Of a DNA stretch of 64,000 bases, positions 13,801-24,949 are shown piece after piece (the stretch's first letter is position 1; the number at the start of each line of letters is the position of its first letter). The translations under genes and the position numbers were made by a program. Source of the DNA: Oscheius dolichura (taxonomy: Eukaryota > Nematoda > Chromadorea > Rhabditida > Rhabditidae); assembly GCA_932521035.1 (NCBI GenBank), contig OW051495.1, positions 620,001-684,000 of the forward strand, given 5' to 3'. The notes beneath the pieces were generated by a model. It ran no database searches, was not told where the DNA came from, and worked only from the letters and a program-made list of their open reading frames with translations.

Positions 13801-14913
13801 CGGGCTTCCTAAACCGTCGGGTCCTGAAACATAGTCGTTTTTACTGTTCATTCTCCTGAGATAATCCTATTAGAGCTCAAAAATGTTACTGATATAACTA
13901 GTTTTAGTGAAATATGCTTATTTCCATCATTGCCCACTGTTGATTTCAACGTTTTCTGAGTTTTAGATTGCCGTTAAAATTTGACAAATGTGAAGAATTT
14001 GGTCCAGTCCTAGTGTTGTACTAAAACTACCGTAATCTTTCTACTGCCTACGAGTCAAAATTATTCCACTTTGACCTGGAAAACTGTTCCTGGGCAATTC
14101 CCCCCTTTCGTAATCGCGCCCTAATGAGAAATCCATCGTTTTACAGTAGGTTTGGTCTGTTTTCTTGGATTTTTTGCATTCCAGTGGTTTTATACCTCCC
14201 CTGACAAAGAAAATGGAACTGGGTTACGCATACATGGCTCATTTGGGCCCGGCCTGGGCCGGCCCGGGCCCGGTTGTTGAGAAATCTTCAGGCCCGGGTC
14301 CGGTTGGCGCCAGGCGCGGGTTCGATCCCCGCGGAGACCAAACTTTTTGCTTTTTTTATAACTCGGTCATTTATTTGCCATTTTTGGAGATTTAAAGACG
14401 GGAATGTAGCGCACATTAAGGGCTATCAAACGCATCATAGAATAGCATAAAAACTATGGACAGAAAAGCCTGTGTGACCACAAGCGTTGAAACAGGAGAA
14501 CCTTTTGTGCACGTTTGCCCTTATACAGGATTTACTGCTGAAGCTTTTCGACTACAAGTCGCTCTACGAGGTAGCCCTTGATGTGCGCTACATCCCCGTC
14601 TTTAAATTCCAAAAATGGCCCATAAATGACCGAGTTATAAAAAAAGCAACAAGTTTGGTCTCCGCGGGGATCGAACCCGCGCCTGGCGCGCTGAAAGCCA
14701 ACCGGGCCTGCTTTCGGCCAAGTATGGGGTTACGGTAAAATGGTGCATTATTGAGGAAAGCGATAGATAACGCTGTAGAATTGTAACCTCCAGGTTCTCG
14801 AATATTTGAATTCCCCAACTAACACAAAAAAACTGAATTATAAACTGACGTTGAATCTGTTGCTGCATGTGCATTTGTGCTGCGTTCGGAGCCCCCGCTT
14901 GAGATTGTTCCAT
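7874..14913 (-). CDS. Gln/Pro-rich nuclear protein, 5' part (seven exons)
   Basis: The exon chain complement(7874-7934, 9793-10025, 10158-10253, 12903-13008, 13435-13652, 13692-13823, 14850-14913) has consistent phases and good GT-AG borders. It starts at an ATG encoding MEQSQAGAPNAAQ and yields about 303 residues. Composition is extreme: polyGln and Gln-Ala runs around residues 35-135, then repeated Pro-Gly-Gln and Tyr-Pro-Pro-Gly motifs. The small exon at 10158-10253 is the only non-repetitive part (SPLNGEELRQLINAQFETL) and may be a short helical interaction segment. The last exon ends in phase 1, so coding continues to the left; no further exon was recognised in the window. Such composition is typical of chromatin or transcription cofactors, but the family was not recognised. 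Introns carry a mini-Helitron (9297-9533) and an inverted tRNA-like element (14290-14715). Confidence 0.75.
9297..9533 (+). mobile_element. mini-Helitron copy 1 (237 bp)
   Basis: It begins A|TCCTACCCTAATAATGGG, with TC after A, and ends ACTTG|T. A perfect hairpin GCCGTC-GAA-GACGGC ends 10 bases before the terminal CTTG. This matches the Helitron layout: 5' TC, 3' subterminal hairpin, a CTRR-like end, and insertion between A and T without target duplication. It has no coding capacity, so it is non-autonomous. A short GTCTGTCTGTCTG run sits near the 5' end. It lies in an intron of the Gln/Pro-rich gene. Confidence 0.75.
10780..11095. promoter_or_regulatory. GC-rich CpG-containing island inside the Gln/Pro-rich gene
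   Basis: This intronic block is much richer in G+C and CpG than the DNA around it and has purine and pyrimidine runs on opposite strands. Open frames run through it on both strands, but none has splice borders in phase with the gene. Similar islands lie upstream of other genes here (about 16550 and 23100), so an internal promoter or enhancer is a reasonable guess, not a demonstrated one. Confidence 0.3.
14290..14715. repeat. inverted pair of tRNA-like repeats
   Basis: Two copies of one element face each other tail to tail. The left arm (14290-14429, plus) and the right arm (14570-14715, minus) share the segment GCGCGGGTTCGATCCCCGC, a textbook T-arm with B box, followed by GGAGACCA. Next come a T-rich stretch and a roughly 90-bp tail ending near a GGGCTA sequence. 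The 5' half of a tRNA (D arm, anticodon arm) is absent or unrecognisable, so these are tRNA-derived repeat fragments, not genes. The left arm is preceded by a striking GGCCCGG-rich palindrome (about 14247-14275). The element lies in the first intron of the Gln/Pro-rich gene. Confidence 0.6.
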
Positions 14914-17025
14914 GGAGATTCTTGAACAGACTCTCGACTTCTTGGAATTCCTGGAAATTTCGCTGGTTTTTGGGCAAGAAATGTTTCAACGGGGAGATAA
15001 AAGTGAAGCGATGTTGTTCTAACTAATCGTTTCTTGTATATGCAGTCTGTAATGGAGTTATTTGGGAAATGAAGAGTACGAGAGGGGAAGAAATTGGAAA
15101 CGGGGCGCACAGCACAAGCAGAGTATACATCTTTGGGGTTAATTCCTAATATTCTCAGAATAAAACAAACAAATTTCAGTGTTTCCTAGTAAACTTTGCA
15201 TTATTGGAATGTTTCAATGAAAATATAAGAACTACGCCAAGTGTTCTATGCAATAGGGTTTCCTTTTATTGTGAACTGTTGAAAATCCTATAAATGGAGC
15301 GGTGAGGGAACAACTTTACTTTTTTGAAGAATTCGGTGTATATTTACCGACGTTTTCGACACTCTCAGTTATTTATGCCCTTTCGGAACATTTTTAATCG
15401 AGTACATCAAAATTTGGAAAATGTCTTTCTAGTTCACATGGCAAACGAATATTACAGTCAAGAATAAACGCTAGGTTATGAAGAAACGATGAAACTTGAA
15501 CTATTCCAGGTATAAAAAAATAGTACAGCCCGATTTTTATGAAAATTGATCACTATTTGAGCAACATTACTCTTGAATTTCATTATTTTCAGTTTCAAGG
15601 AGAATATAAGAGAGATCGTTTTAGCTTCTTTTCGCAGCGAATGGTTGCATTGTTTTCAGCTGAGAAAGGGGGTAGCAGACGGGGAGAACTACAAAAATCA
15701 CTATAAGAACACAGATCAAGGCAACTCAGTGATTTTGTTCTAATCCTGAAGCTATTTGATGATTTTGCGGAACAGTTTACAATCAAATTCACCAAAATTA
15801 CACAAAAACAAAGATTTCCTCTCTCCAGACAATCAATACGCTACATTACAGACAACTATCGAAGCTAGATTATACAGTAACGGCGAAACATGGTTAGTAT
15901 CAAGTAAGGGAATGAACATAGCCCGTTTCTATAAGATTTCTCCATTGAATTTCACTATTCTTTCACAGGGAATATAAGAGAAGCTGACAGTTTAGCTACT
16001 ACTCTAATTCTATAAAATAATCTCAGTTTTCAGCTAATTTTGGTGGAAAAGTGGGAATCCTCCGTAAGTAGTGATGATGCAATGGGTTTTATCAAATTGT
16101 GAAGCTATTTTAAGGGTTTTCGAAACATTTTTAGGCAGCGTCGTCAAAATCTTTGTAAAGTTCTACCAGAATAAACCACTACATCCAAATACAGGCGGTA
16201 GATTATGAATTAGGGATGAAACTTTACTTATTTCAAGCTGGAGAATGGATTTTAGCCTAATTCTATAGGAAAAGAGGTAATTTTTCCTAGTCTACAGTAG
16301 AATAAGCAGTAAGATATAAAGAATTTGTTTATGTTTTCCACTAAATACATAAAAATGGAGAAATTTCACTACAATACCGGAATTACCTTCGCTATCAGTG
16401 AGAAAACAGTCAAATTTTAATGTTTCCCGCTCTCTAAATCGAAGTTCCCTTCAAATCTGACAAATAGCAAGAAAAGAGGAAAATAATGATCTCAAATTGT
16501 AGAGAATATAGTCTAAAATAAGGTCAACTACATAAAAATTGAAGTATGTAGCCGGGGACGGGGCGGGGGGCCGCGGGTTGACCGGGAGGTCCATCAGAGA
16601 GAGGCCGCTGCCTAGCGCTACAACCCTGCGTCTCTGCCTCCCCTCCTAACGCTCCGGCTGGTTGACTGGCCGTGTTCCCCCCTCTCTCCCCCTTACTAGA
16701 GTACTGCTAGGGTTCTCCCTTCTCTCTTCCTCTTGGCTCTCTCCAGTTTACTACCAGTTAGACTACTTCGGAGAAAATTTCAATTTTTTTTTCGCACAGC
16801 TAGCAGAGCCACAGTTCACACGTTTTCCCACTTTATTAGACTTTCATTGCTCCACTAGGGCTCAAATATCCCATTTTTCAATTTTTTTTTTCCTTTCCTT
16901 TATGTTCCAATCGAGGGATAAATACTTGCGATTAGAGCACTTTCGTACTTTTTTCTGCTATCTCTTCCTAAAAATTCATGTTTCGTTTCCATTATATTGA
17001 TTTTTTTCCTTCAGATTTCCATGAG
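14914..17025. promoter_or_regulatory. divergent intergenic region with a GC-rich core
   Basis: This separates the minus-strand Gln/Pro-rich gene from the plus-strand MICU1 gene. Around 16550-16750 the sequence becomes GC-rich with a poly-G/C run and CpGs, then a long pyrimidine tract. This is the likely promoter area of the MICU1-type gene and perhaps of both genes. The rest is AT-rich with no gene recognised. Confidence 0.4.
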
Positions 17026-20000
17026 ATGTTATTCAAAGCGACGAACAGGCGCGAAGTAGAACTCCTCCGGCAAATATATCTGAAACGATGCTATTCCACC
17101 AAGGATAGGCCTTCTTCTTCGGCGGGAGAGACTTCCAATGTACAGGTAATAATCATCAACCGTTTTTTTTTTCAATTTTCTTTGTTTTGGCAGGGTAATA
17201 TAGGGGAGAGGACTGCTGCTATGTATATCTTCATGGCTCATCGTCAATTGTGATTTCTTCTAAAATTTTTGGATTCAAGCGCCTTTTATATCTTTTCCTT
17301 TCCTTTTCCTGGCAGTCGTCCGAACATTTGAAAAAAAATACATAGAATTTGGACAAAAATAACGTTGTACCATACCTACACAGAATCTGTGCGGATTCCA
17401 TTTCCCGAATATATTAACCAGCCAAAACGTAAAGAAATTCTCTAATCAAACAAAAAATCTTTTCAAATCCGTAATGCTCCGTTTCAGTTAGAGGATATGA
17501 CCAGGAAGTTGGGGAATAAACAAGAAAAAAAACAGGAAAATGAACCTTTTCTTCTAGCCCTTCACTTTTTTTTTGTCATTTCTCCTCCAAATGTTTTTTA
17601 TTTCATCTTCCACATATAATTTCCTTTATTCTTTCTGCAGCAATAATTTTGCATTGACCAAAGATAAGCTATTTGAGGAAAAAAGATCCGTAGCCAACTG
17701 AAAGATGAGAATTTTCTTTGGTTAGCAAGAAAGTCGATTTACTCAATGGGGGATCATTGTGGATTCTGTTCCCCCGAATATATTAGCCAGCCAAAACATT
17801 ATAAAATTCTCCCACACACCCCCCAAAAACTACGCAAAATTTGTAATATTTCTATCCATAGAATCATTATTTAGACTTTTGTTCCTCTGCTCAAATCCAT
17901 CGGTCAAAACATATTAAAATTTTCCATAAAAACCAAAAATTTTCAGAAATCCTCGACGGAAGTTGATCCTTTGAAGGAATATACAATTTTCGGGAATATT
18001 CGCCAGCCGAAGAAAGATATTTGGCACTATTCTGACCGGTAATTGTTCTCCAATTTCTTAATTTTCATCCGTTTTCTTCCAGAAAGTCGGGAAATGGCTA
18101 TTCGGACTATTCCAACGAGATCTACCCCAGCCGGCCCGTTATCTGGCCGCCGTTGAGGAAATTATTCAATTTTAATTTTTATCTAGTAATCGTCGGGGTA
18201 GCTGTAACTGGTTTCTTGAACTTTGAATGGTAGGAGAGGTCTTGAAGCGAAAATAACGAAGAGAATTAATTTTAGGGTTGAGGAGAAATTGAAAGAACTG
18301 GGAAATGGATTCAATCCGGAGGCTTCCCAACTAACAGAAGAGGAAATTAAACAATTGGAGAAAGAAGAGAGTGAGGGAGGAGAAGAACACGGAGATCATG
18401 ATGAGGTACGCCTACCTGCAAAGGAGCAGTAGATTTCTAACTTTTTTGTGAATTTTAGTACTTTCCCCTAAACATAGAAAGTTTTTTAGACTTGTAGATA
18501 GCAATAAAGTGTAATTTGTGCCGTTTTCTTTGGTAACTCGGAAGCATTCTGTAGAAACAGAAAAATACAGTATTTTGGCTTTTTTGATTTGTCACTGGAG
18601 CGCGGTTATGGCTACTGTAGCTCATTTTTCAGTCCCCTCATGATTGACACTGCTTTTTATGAGATTCCTTACCTTTTTTATATGTTTGGAGCGTCGTTCT
18701 TATTACTAAAAATCTGAAAAAGGGCAATCCTTCCATCTAATGTCATTTCTTTCCTTTATTAAAGCAGTTCCTTCTGACTGACATCTCCCCTTTTTTTATC
18801 TCGTTTATCCTTTTTGTTGTAGGCAACAAATCGAGAATGTTCAAAAAGACACAATGAGAGAACGCCCTTATTGAATTTTGTTGGGAACTAGCGATTTTCC
18901 ATGAATCACCTCCTCTTTATAACCTTTCTGCAACCTCAGGGACTAATTCCACTATTCTAGACAAATCCCAGCCCATAAAACCCAAGAAAAAGAAACTAGA
19001 CATACTACTATATCGTCTAACGCCATCGCAGCAATAAGTGGTACCGATTCTCGTTTCCCTTTTCTAGAACTATCAAAACATTTCAAAACCTCTAATTTGG
19101 TGGAATAAAATTTTTTTTTGATAGTTTTCACGGTTTCCAACTACAAATAAAACCCTCCCGTGAAACTTGGGATGCTGAATATTGGCTTTCTGAAATTCGT
19201 CATCAAAAGTGTGCTCGGCGACAAACATCTTACTAAACTTTCCTTCCTTTTATAGAGATCCTCAAACCATCAAAGGTCCAACTGTTCCAATATTGTTCAC
19301 TCCCTTTGTTCCTCTTTTTACAGCTGCTCAAATCATTGAAAATTGTCATTTTGATACGCCAAGAAGGTGTATTCCTATTGGTTGCAAAGGGAGAATAAAT
19401 TGTTGTGAAGAAACGTAAAAAATTAGTGGGGTTTCAAGAAATAATTGAATTTTCCAACATTGGGCTTCCAATTAGTACTTTTTCATGAGTCATCTTCTTT
19501 TAATAAGGTTTCTATAACTTGAATGTTCAATAACCTATTTCTAGTCTGATGCCCAACTCATAAAGCCGAAGAAGAAGAAGCTAGGCTTCCGTGAGCGCAG
19601 AATAATCCAATATGAAGACCGGCTCCGGATGTATTCCACCCCGGACAAGATATTTCGCTATTTCGCCACATTAAAGGTCTATTTATCCATTCCGCCCAGT
19701 CTTACTGTATTCTTCTAGGTCACCGATAAAGAAGGAAGCGGTAAATTTGAAGTCTTCATGACCCCGGAGGATTTCCTCCGCTCTCTGACTCCCGGCGTCA
19801 TGCAGCCCAGGAAATGGGGACTGGACAGCTTCAAAGTTTATGATCCGGAGGTAAGAAAACCAGAAATTTGTTTTAATGTTATAGGGGAACATTAAAATTC
19901 TTCTGAAAAAGTACCTGACTGAATTTGATCCAAGATTCAGTAAATGCGCTCTATTGCAATTTTTTAAACCATTTTCGCTGATTTTTTCCACGTCAGAAAT

Positions 20001-21351
20001 GTTTTTCAGTTGATGATAGCCCTAAATATACCATAAGAAGCGAAAAAAAATCAAGAAAATGAGGGAAATACGGGATAATATGCCATAAACTGATCTTTGT
20101 CAATAGAGCGCGCTTACGGACTATTTTTTATCATTTTAGAAGGGATGCGGTATTTTTACACATTCATTTCTCCCATTTACAGAAGCATCTGCATCAATTC
20201 TCCGATTCCACCAGTATTTTCTTCAAATTAGGAGAAAATGGCCTCATCAGCTTTGGGGACTACCTCTTCTTGATGACATTGCTTTCCAGTAGGTTTCAGA
20301 ATTTCTCTTTAGACTTTTCTGGGGAATAAAAACTGATTTTTTTAACTATTTACTTTTAGCATCCCCAAATGACTTCGCGTTGGCTTTTAAAATTTTCGAC
20401 ATCAACGGGGACGGCGCCTTGGATAAGGAGGAATTCCAAAAAGTTCAGGTAGATTGAGAAAGACAGCGAATTTAAAGAATTCTCCCGTTTAGCAGCTAAT
20501 AATGTCCCAGACGACAGTCGGCCAACGGCATCGAGACCATGTTACGCCGATATCTTCCTTCCGAGTCGAGTCTAATTCCGCCTTGGAAGCTTTCTTCTTC
20601 GGCAAAAGCGGCCATGAAAAGTTATCCGCCGAGAAGTTTCTCGAATTCCAGGTAAGGCAGCCAATAATCGAAGAGTTTCTTTTTTAAATTATAGCAAAAT
20701 CTACATAGCGATATTTTAAAAATGGAATTTAATCGTAGAGATGCCTTGGATGGAGTGGACGGTCTAATAAGCGAAGACAGCTTTGCTCGCTTATTATTAA
20801 TGCATGCTCAGGTAAATTCCCTAGCTTGTTATAAAAAAATTTAATTTATAGATCCCTGAAAAGAGACAGAAAGTTATGATTAAACGCGTAAGAAAGCGCT
20901 TTAAAAATGGCGAAGGAATATCTTTCAAAGAGGTAAAATCAATATCAAAAAATAGAATAAAAATCTTACAGACTAAAGACTTTTTCCAATTTTTGTACCA
21001 CATAGAAGATGTTGATATGGCTCTGCATTTTCATCGGATGGCAGGACAGGCTATTAGTGCTCCGCTATTGAAAAAGTAAGCCTTTCTATTCATTGTTCTA
21101 TAAAAAAATTTAGAGTAGCGCGAAAAGTAGCTGGAGTAGATCTCACTGATCATCTAATTGATGTGGTGATCACGGTGTTCGACGATAATTTAGATGGGAT
21201 GCTCTCGAACAATGAGATGATCGCAATTATGCGACGAAGACTGCGCAGAGGACTTGAACGACCAAGAGATACAGGCCTATTTCGCTTCGTCGATGCCATG
21301 GCTGTTTGTAGCAAGCGCATGCTACATAACAACCACATTCCTGCATTCTAG
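17026..21351 (+). CDS. micu-1: mitochondrial calcium uptake protein 1 (MICU1 family)
   Basis: Thirteen exons join in frame: 17026-17145, 17947-18038, 18083-18229, 18276-18405, 19545-19676, 19719-19850, 20183-20288, 20360-20448, 20496-20651, 20695-20811, 20852-20932, 20972-21075 and 21114-21351, giving 547 residues. The N terminus is basic and precedes RCYSTKD, as in a mitochondrial presequence. A hydrophobic segment ([16 protein letters not shown]) follows near residue 105. Then come a Lys-rich stretch and the family signature [14 protein letters not shown]-hand loops are visible at [13 protein letters not shown] and, near the C terminus, [12 protein letters not shown]; the latter is followed by the conserved RRGLERPRD helix. 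MICU1 is the intermembrane-space calcium sensor that gates the mitochondrial calcium uniporter. The start ATG lies 11 bases after a TTCCTTCAG acceptor, suggesting trans-splicing. A polyadenylation AATAAA follows the stop. Confidence 0.93.
18955..19035 (+). pseudogene. relic duplicate of MICU1 exon 5
   Basis: After a TTCTAG acceptor-like site the sequence reads [14 protein letters not shown] and then degenerates and stops. The real exon at 19545 begins, after a similar TTTCTAG, with [14 protein letters not shown]. The preceding intron sequence is also alike (CATGA, then TC-rich, then TATAACTT-like). This looks like a tandemly duplicated exon 5 whose downstream part has decayed. Confidence 0.5.
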
Positions 21352-21480
21352 TCATGAAATAAAATAAATGCCTATGCATTGTTTTCTGAAAATGTATTTA
21401 TCGAAAATAATCACAAAGAATATAACAAAACAAACTGGAATATGAATAACACCGGTCCGTAAGTGGAAAGACGAAGATCT

Positions 21481-22188
21481 CTAAGCAATGCCGATTTTCT
21501 CATCGATTTCTGCCATCAGCTTCTTCAGATTCTCGTATTGATCCCTGGATAAGCTGATTCCCTTCTTGCCTGGCGCTAGTTTGCCCGTTTTCTGAAATCA
21601 AAATGCTTTACCAATGCTATATAAAATAGTTTTAGTTTGTTTGGTAATATAATGAAGTTACTCACAAAAAGAATATGTAATAAAAATGAACAGGAACATA
21701 CCTTATCATCGAAGTACTCCCTAATGTCGACGTAAGTCTTTCCACGGAAGTCACGAACGGTGACGTATCTCTTGGGACCGAACTCCATCATCTGCAAAAA
21801 CAAAAGTTTATATTGTGTATTGTAACAAATGGATTGCAACTGATAAAAATGAGCAGCTGGCAATATATAGCTTCGATGCTATTTATGAAATTGAAGCAAA
21901 TGTGGATACTAAGAATTATGAAAACCAATTGCAATCTGATAAAAATTAAAACAAGCAACAAACCTCCTCTCCTTGGTCGTTAGTCGTATGCTTAGACGTA
22001 GTTTTTGCCTTCTTCACTGGGGCTTTGTCATCTGGACCGCTGTCCTCACTGGAACTCTCGCGGGCTCTTTTCTGAAAATCAAAAAATAAACGAAATAAAG
22101 AACAATATAGACAAAAAAATAGAAGTGAACATACCTCCTTCTTACTTGACTTTGACTTCTTCGGTCTTTCGTCTTCTGATGATGACAT
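21481..22188 (-). CDS. transcriptional coactivator PC4/SUB1 family
   Basis: Four exons, complement(21481-21591, 21702-21791, 21964-22071, 22135-22188), give 120 residues. The N-terminal half is an acidic/serine and lysine-rich tail (MSSSEDERPKKSKSSKK, then SSSEDSGPDDKAPVKKAK), as in PC4. The C-terminal half is the single-stranded-DNA-binding fold: YVTVRDFRGKTYVDIREYF, then KLAPGKKGISLSRDQYENL and a final helix. PC4/SUB1 bridges activators and the general RNA polymerase II machinery in the nucleus and binds ssDNA. The ATG is five bases after a TTTTATTTTCAG acceptor, so the mRNA is probably trans-spliced. It is convergent with the MICU1 gene; the stops are 130 bp apart. Confidence 0.93.
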
Positions 22189-22449
22189 CTTATCTGAAAA
22201 TAAAAAATAGCAAGCCTTCCAAAAGAAAGATAAAATCAAGAGATCGGCAAAGAATGAGAAATCTGGAAGCACTAGAAAATTTGATGAGAGCGTGAGATAC
22301 GCGAGCTTTCAGCCTGCGCGATAACGATCTATCTAGCGAAGCTAAAGCTTCAGCTTAGCTGAAATATTCAATTCTATTTGTTTTCCTGCTTTTCTATTTG
22401 AATACTTTGAGCTACACGTAATTTATCCTCAAATCAATGTCTACATCTA

Positions 22450-23035
22450 TTTACGGCATCGTTTTACCTATGATTTCTTGTAAAATGTTACAAATTTTAA
22501 TTTTCGCTGCGAGCAACAAGAAACTTGCGAATAACAACTGCAAATAAAAGGAAAACCACACTACAAAATGAAATGAGCATTTGCTGAATTCGAATCGGCC
22601 AAATAGCGAGAGAACAACACGTGTCGGTGAAAACATTGCTGATTATCGAGACATTTTCGTTATCTTTCGAAAAATTTATAACACAAATTTTAGTGTATTG
22701 CACTTTTGCTAGACTGATAGCAAGCAGTGCTTTGATAGAATAAGGTGTAAGCAGTCATTTACAACAAAAACAGGAGAATAAAAACACGTGCAAACAGATA
22801 AAAAGCATAGCAACTGACGAAAAAGCGAGCAAAGGAGGAAAATGAAGAAAAGCACGAAAATTTGAAAAAGTGAAATGCCGTCGTTGCGGGACCCTTCGCG
22901 GCGCGTAAACATCATGCAACTGTTGGAAGATAGAATTTCTTCGATTTCTTCGATTTTTGCTCAAATAACAGTTTTTATGGTTATTTTCAGCAATTAATAG
23001 TTTTAATAAAACTTACAGTAGTCTGTTCCATTGCC
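22450..23035 (-). CDS. possible small membrane protein gene, structure unresolved
   Basis: A short first exon (MEQTT, ATG near 23031) ends at a good GTAAGT donor. A candidate second exon follows TTCCAACAG near 22933 and reads LHDVYAPRRVPQRRHF before becoming hydrophobic. Further left, two overlapping frames (about 22450-22640) encode a hydrophobic stretch, one reading SFCSVVFLLFAVVIRKF. I could not join these exons in one frame. A GC-rich, CpG-containing block lies just upstream (23080-23450), which supports transcription from here. Family not recognised. Confidence 0.3.
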
Positions 23036-23079
23036 TCTATTGCACTCTAACCTCCAAGAAATTTCACAATCGTCTCGGG

Positions 23080-23450
23080 AGATGAGCTCTCTCCGGCCAC
23101 ACTAATACACTAAACAGCGGGGAGCCCCTCCTCCCTTCTATCTCTGACTCACAGGGGCAAATATATATGTGTGTGTGTGTGTCTCTGTGTGCGTGTCCAT
23201 CGCGTCACCCCCCGCTCCCCGTCAGTCAGAGGTCGGCCTCCGCTCGCTCTTTTTTGTCGCGGGGCCGAGGCTGATCGCTCGACGCTCGAAGCGAAAGATC
23301 ACCTGATTTTCTTCCCTTTTCCCCCGCTCTCCGGCTTGCCTGTCACTCTTGTCCCATCTTTCCAGGGAACAAAAATGTGGCGCCATCCTCATTTTTACAA
23401 ATGACTCTTCCCGGGGCGCGCTCTCTGCTCCCCGCGCTAACTTCATTTCA
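23080..23450. promoter_or_regulatory. GC-rich promoter-like block with a GT microsatellite
   Basis: A CpG-containing GC-rich block stands out from AT-rich surroundings just upstream of the MEQTT exon on the minus strand. It includes a TATATATGTGTGTGTGTGTG run at about 23162-23182. No supported coding exon was found inside it. Confidence 0.35.
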
Positions 23451-23496
23451 AAATCTAGCCCTGGTCATTTTTTACCCGCTCTTCTATAGTTTTACT

Positions 23497-24075
23497 GAAA
23501 CTAAATCACTATTTTAAAAAGATAAACTCAAAGAATACTTGTGGTTTGACAGGAATGTACAAAAAGAGAGTGATAATTTGAAGAGTCAAACCGCTGCACT
23601 TTTTAGAGAAAATGGTTGATTCACACCCTCATTCCCCTTTATGCTCCATGAGATTGGCATCTTGTCTTCAACAAATTTACCCGTTCATTCAAACCACCCC
23701 AATTTGTCCCCACAGATGATCCATAAATAATCAGTCTCATTTTTTTGGAAACGGCCCAAGGGGGGGGGGGGGGACCCTTCGCATTATTTTTTACTTTTAC
23801 ATTATTTATTTCCTGTTTTATCACTGAATTAGTGGTGTCTCCCGTCTCCCGGGGTCTTTCGCCTTATTCTTCAATGAATACCTGCCTACACAAGTTTGGC
23901 AAACGATGATATCCAGTAATTCCAACCTCCATTTTAGAAGAAGGAAAAAATACTTGAACCAACGTCTAAAAAAGTGCAGTGGTTTGATTCTTCCATTATC
24001 GCTCTCTTTTTGTACATTCCTGTCAAACCACAAGGTTTCTTTGAGTTTTCTCTTTTTAGAATAGTGATCGTTCTC
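23497..24075. mobile_element. inverted-repeat element with a G14 tract in its loop
   Basis: The arm at about 23497-23605 is the reverse complement, with mismatches, of about 23966-24075. Both contain TTGTGGTTTGACAGGAATGT (or its complement) and a GTACAAAAAGAGAG motif. The arms are about 110 bp and the loop about 360 bp. The loop contains 14 consecutive G residues at 23760-23773, flanked by complementary GGCCC and GGGACC-like bases. No transposase frame is present. This is most simply a foldback or MITE-like element. Confidence 0.55.
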
Positions 24076-24174
24076 TTTTTGTTAATTCGTTTACGAATTT
24101 TTATGGGAATTTCCCGACAAAAAGATCTTTTCGGAGACTTTTTCGGGCTAAAAGAGCGGCTTACCTCCAACGTA

Positions 24175-24475
24175 GGGGCTCACCACGAATGTGCCCCACA
24201 TGGAAACATTTTACAACAATATAAAAATGCTAAACAGTTAAAGCATAATTTATTAGCCCAAAAAGGCATCGAACCGTTTACTTCTGTATTTGGGGTCCCA
24301 CCACGAATTGGTCCCGCAACGAAAACTATTTTGGAAACATGCAAAAATGCTAGATAGATAAAGCAAAAGAAGTTGACCGAAGGAGGAACCGAACCCTCGA
24401 CCTTTGAATTGGAGTCCCACCACGAACGGGTCCTGCAGCCAAAAATATTTTGGAAGTATCCAGGACCTCACAACA
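24175..24475 (-). repeat. tandem array of degenerate tRNA-like units
   Basis: Read on the minus strand, units of roughly 115-125 bp repeat, each containing a GTGGTGGGAC block and, in the best copy, a T-arm-like GGTCGAGGGTTCGGTTCC. Between them is a conserved spacer with ATTTTTGCATGTTTCC. At least three units are visible (boundaries near 24178, 24298 and 24417). None folds into a complete tRNA, so these are tRNA-derived repeats. Confidence 0.5.
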
Positions 24476-24489
24476 AAAAAGCAAAGATG

Positions 24490-24790
24490 AACTACCCCCA
24501 GTGGGGGTCGAACCCCCGACCTCTCGAATGATAATACCGGCCTCTAGCCACTACACCACGAAAATCGAACACGCGGCGGACGGTGAACATTTTACAAAAC
24601 TTGTTGTGCTCGTCCTGATTTTATTTTATGGACTACAACCCTGAAAATTTGGGGATAGGGGTAATCGACCACCCTCGAAATTATGGTCAAAAAACATTTT
24701 CATGAAATTTCAAGTGAAAAGCTGTGCCAGAGTTACCTTCCGGGACCTGGCACTACCCCGATGTAAAGTCAAACTACGCGACGCGCGAAG
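24490..24790 (-). mobile_element. tRNA-body repeat, copy 1
   Basis: On the minus strand about 220 bp of conserved body runs from GGTTTGACTTTACATCGGGG-like sequence through GGTCGATTACCCCTATCCCC. It ends in a tRNA-like domain with the A-box-like TGGTGTAGTGGCTAG and the B-box arm GGGGGTTCGACCCCC. A second copy lies at 58880-59185 on the plus strand. The acceptor stem does not pair, so this is not a functional tRNA gene. It resembles a SINE, except that the tRNA-like part is at the end, not at the head. Confidence 0.6.
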
Positions 24791-24949
24791 CGCGGCGCGC
24801 CATTCCGCATTTCTTCCCTATTCTGCTTCTCCTAATTCTATAAAAGCAGCCGTAACTATCAATTCAATCGCCTCTTTTCCGTCTCCGATCAAATTTTAGC
24901 CCATATCTTTTTTTAATCGAATTGTATAGTGTAGGTGCCTTCGATCCAG

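Noticed and set aside
24480-24580. Functional tRNA gene on the minus strand
   Set aside because: The T arm is perfect and an A-box-like sequence is present, but the acceptor stem does not pair and the anticodon stem is poor. The same sequence recurs within a dispersed repeat at 59.1 kb.
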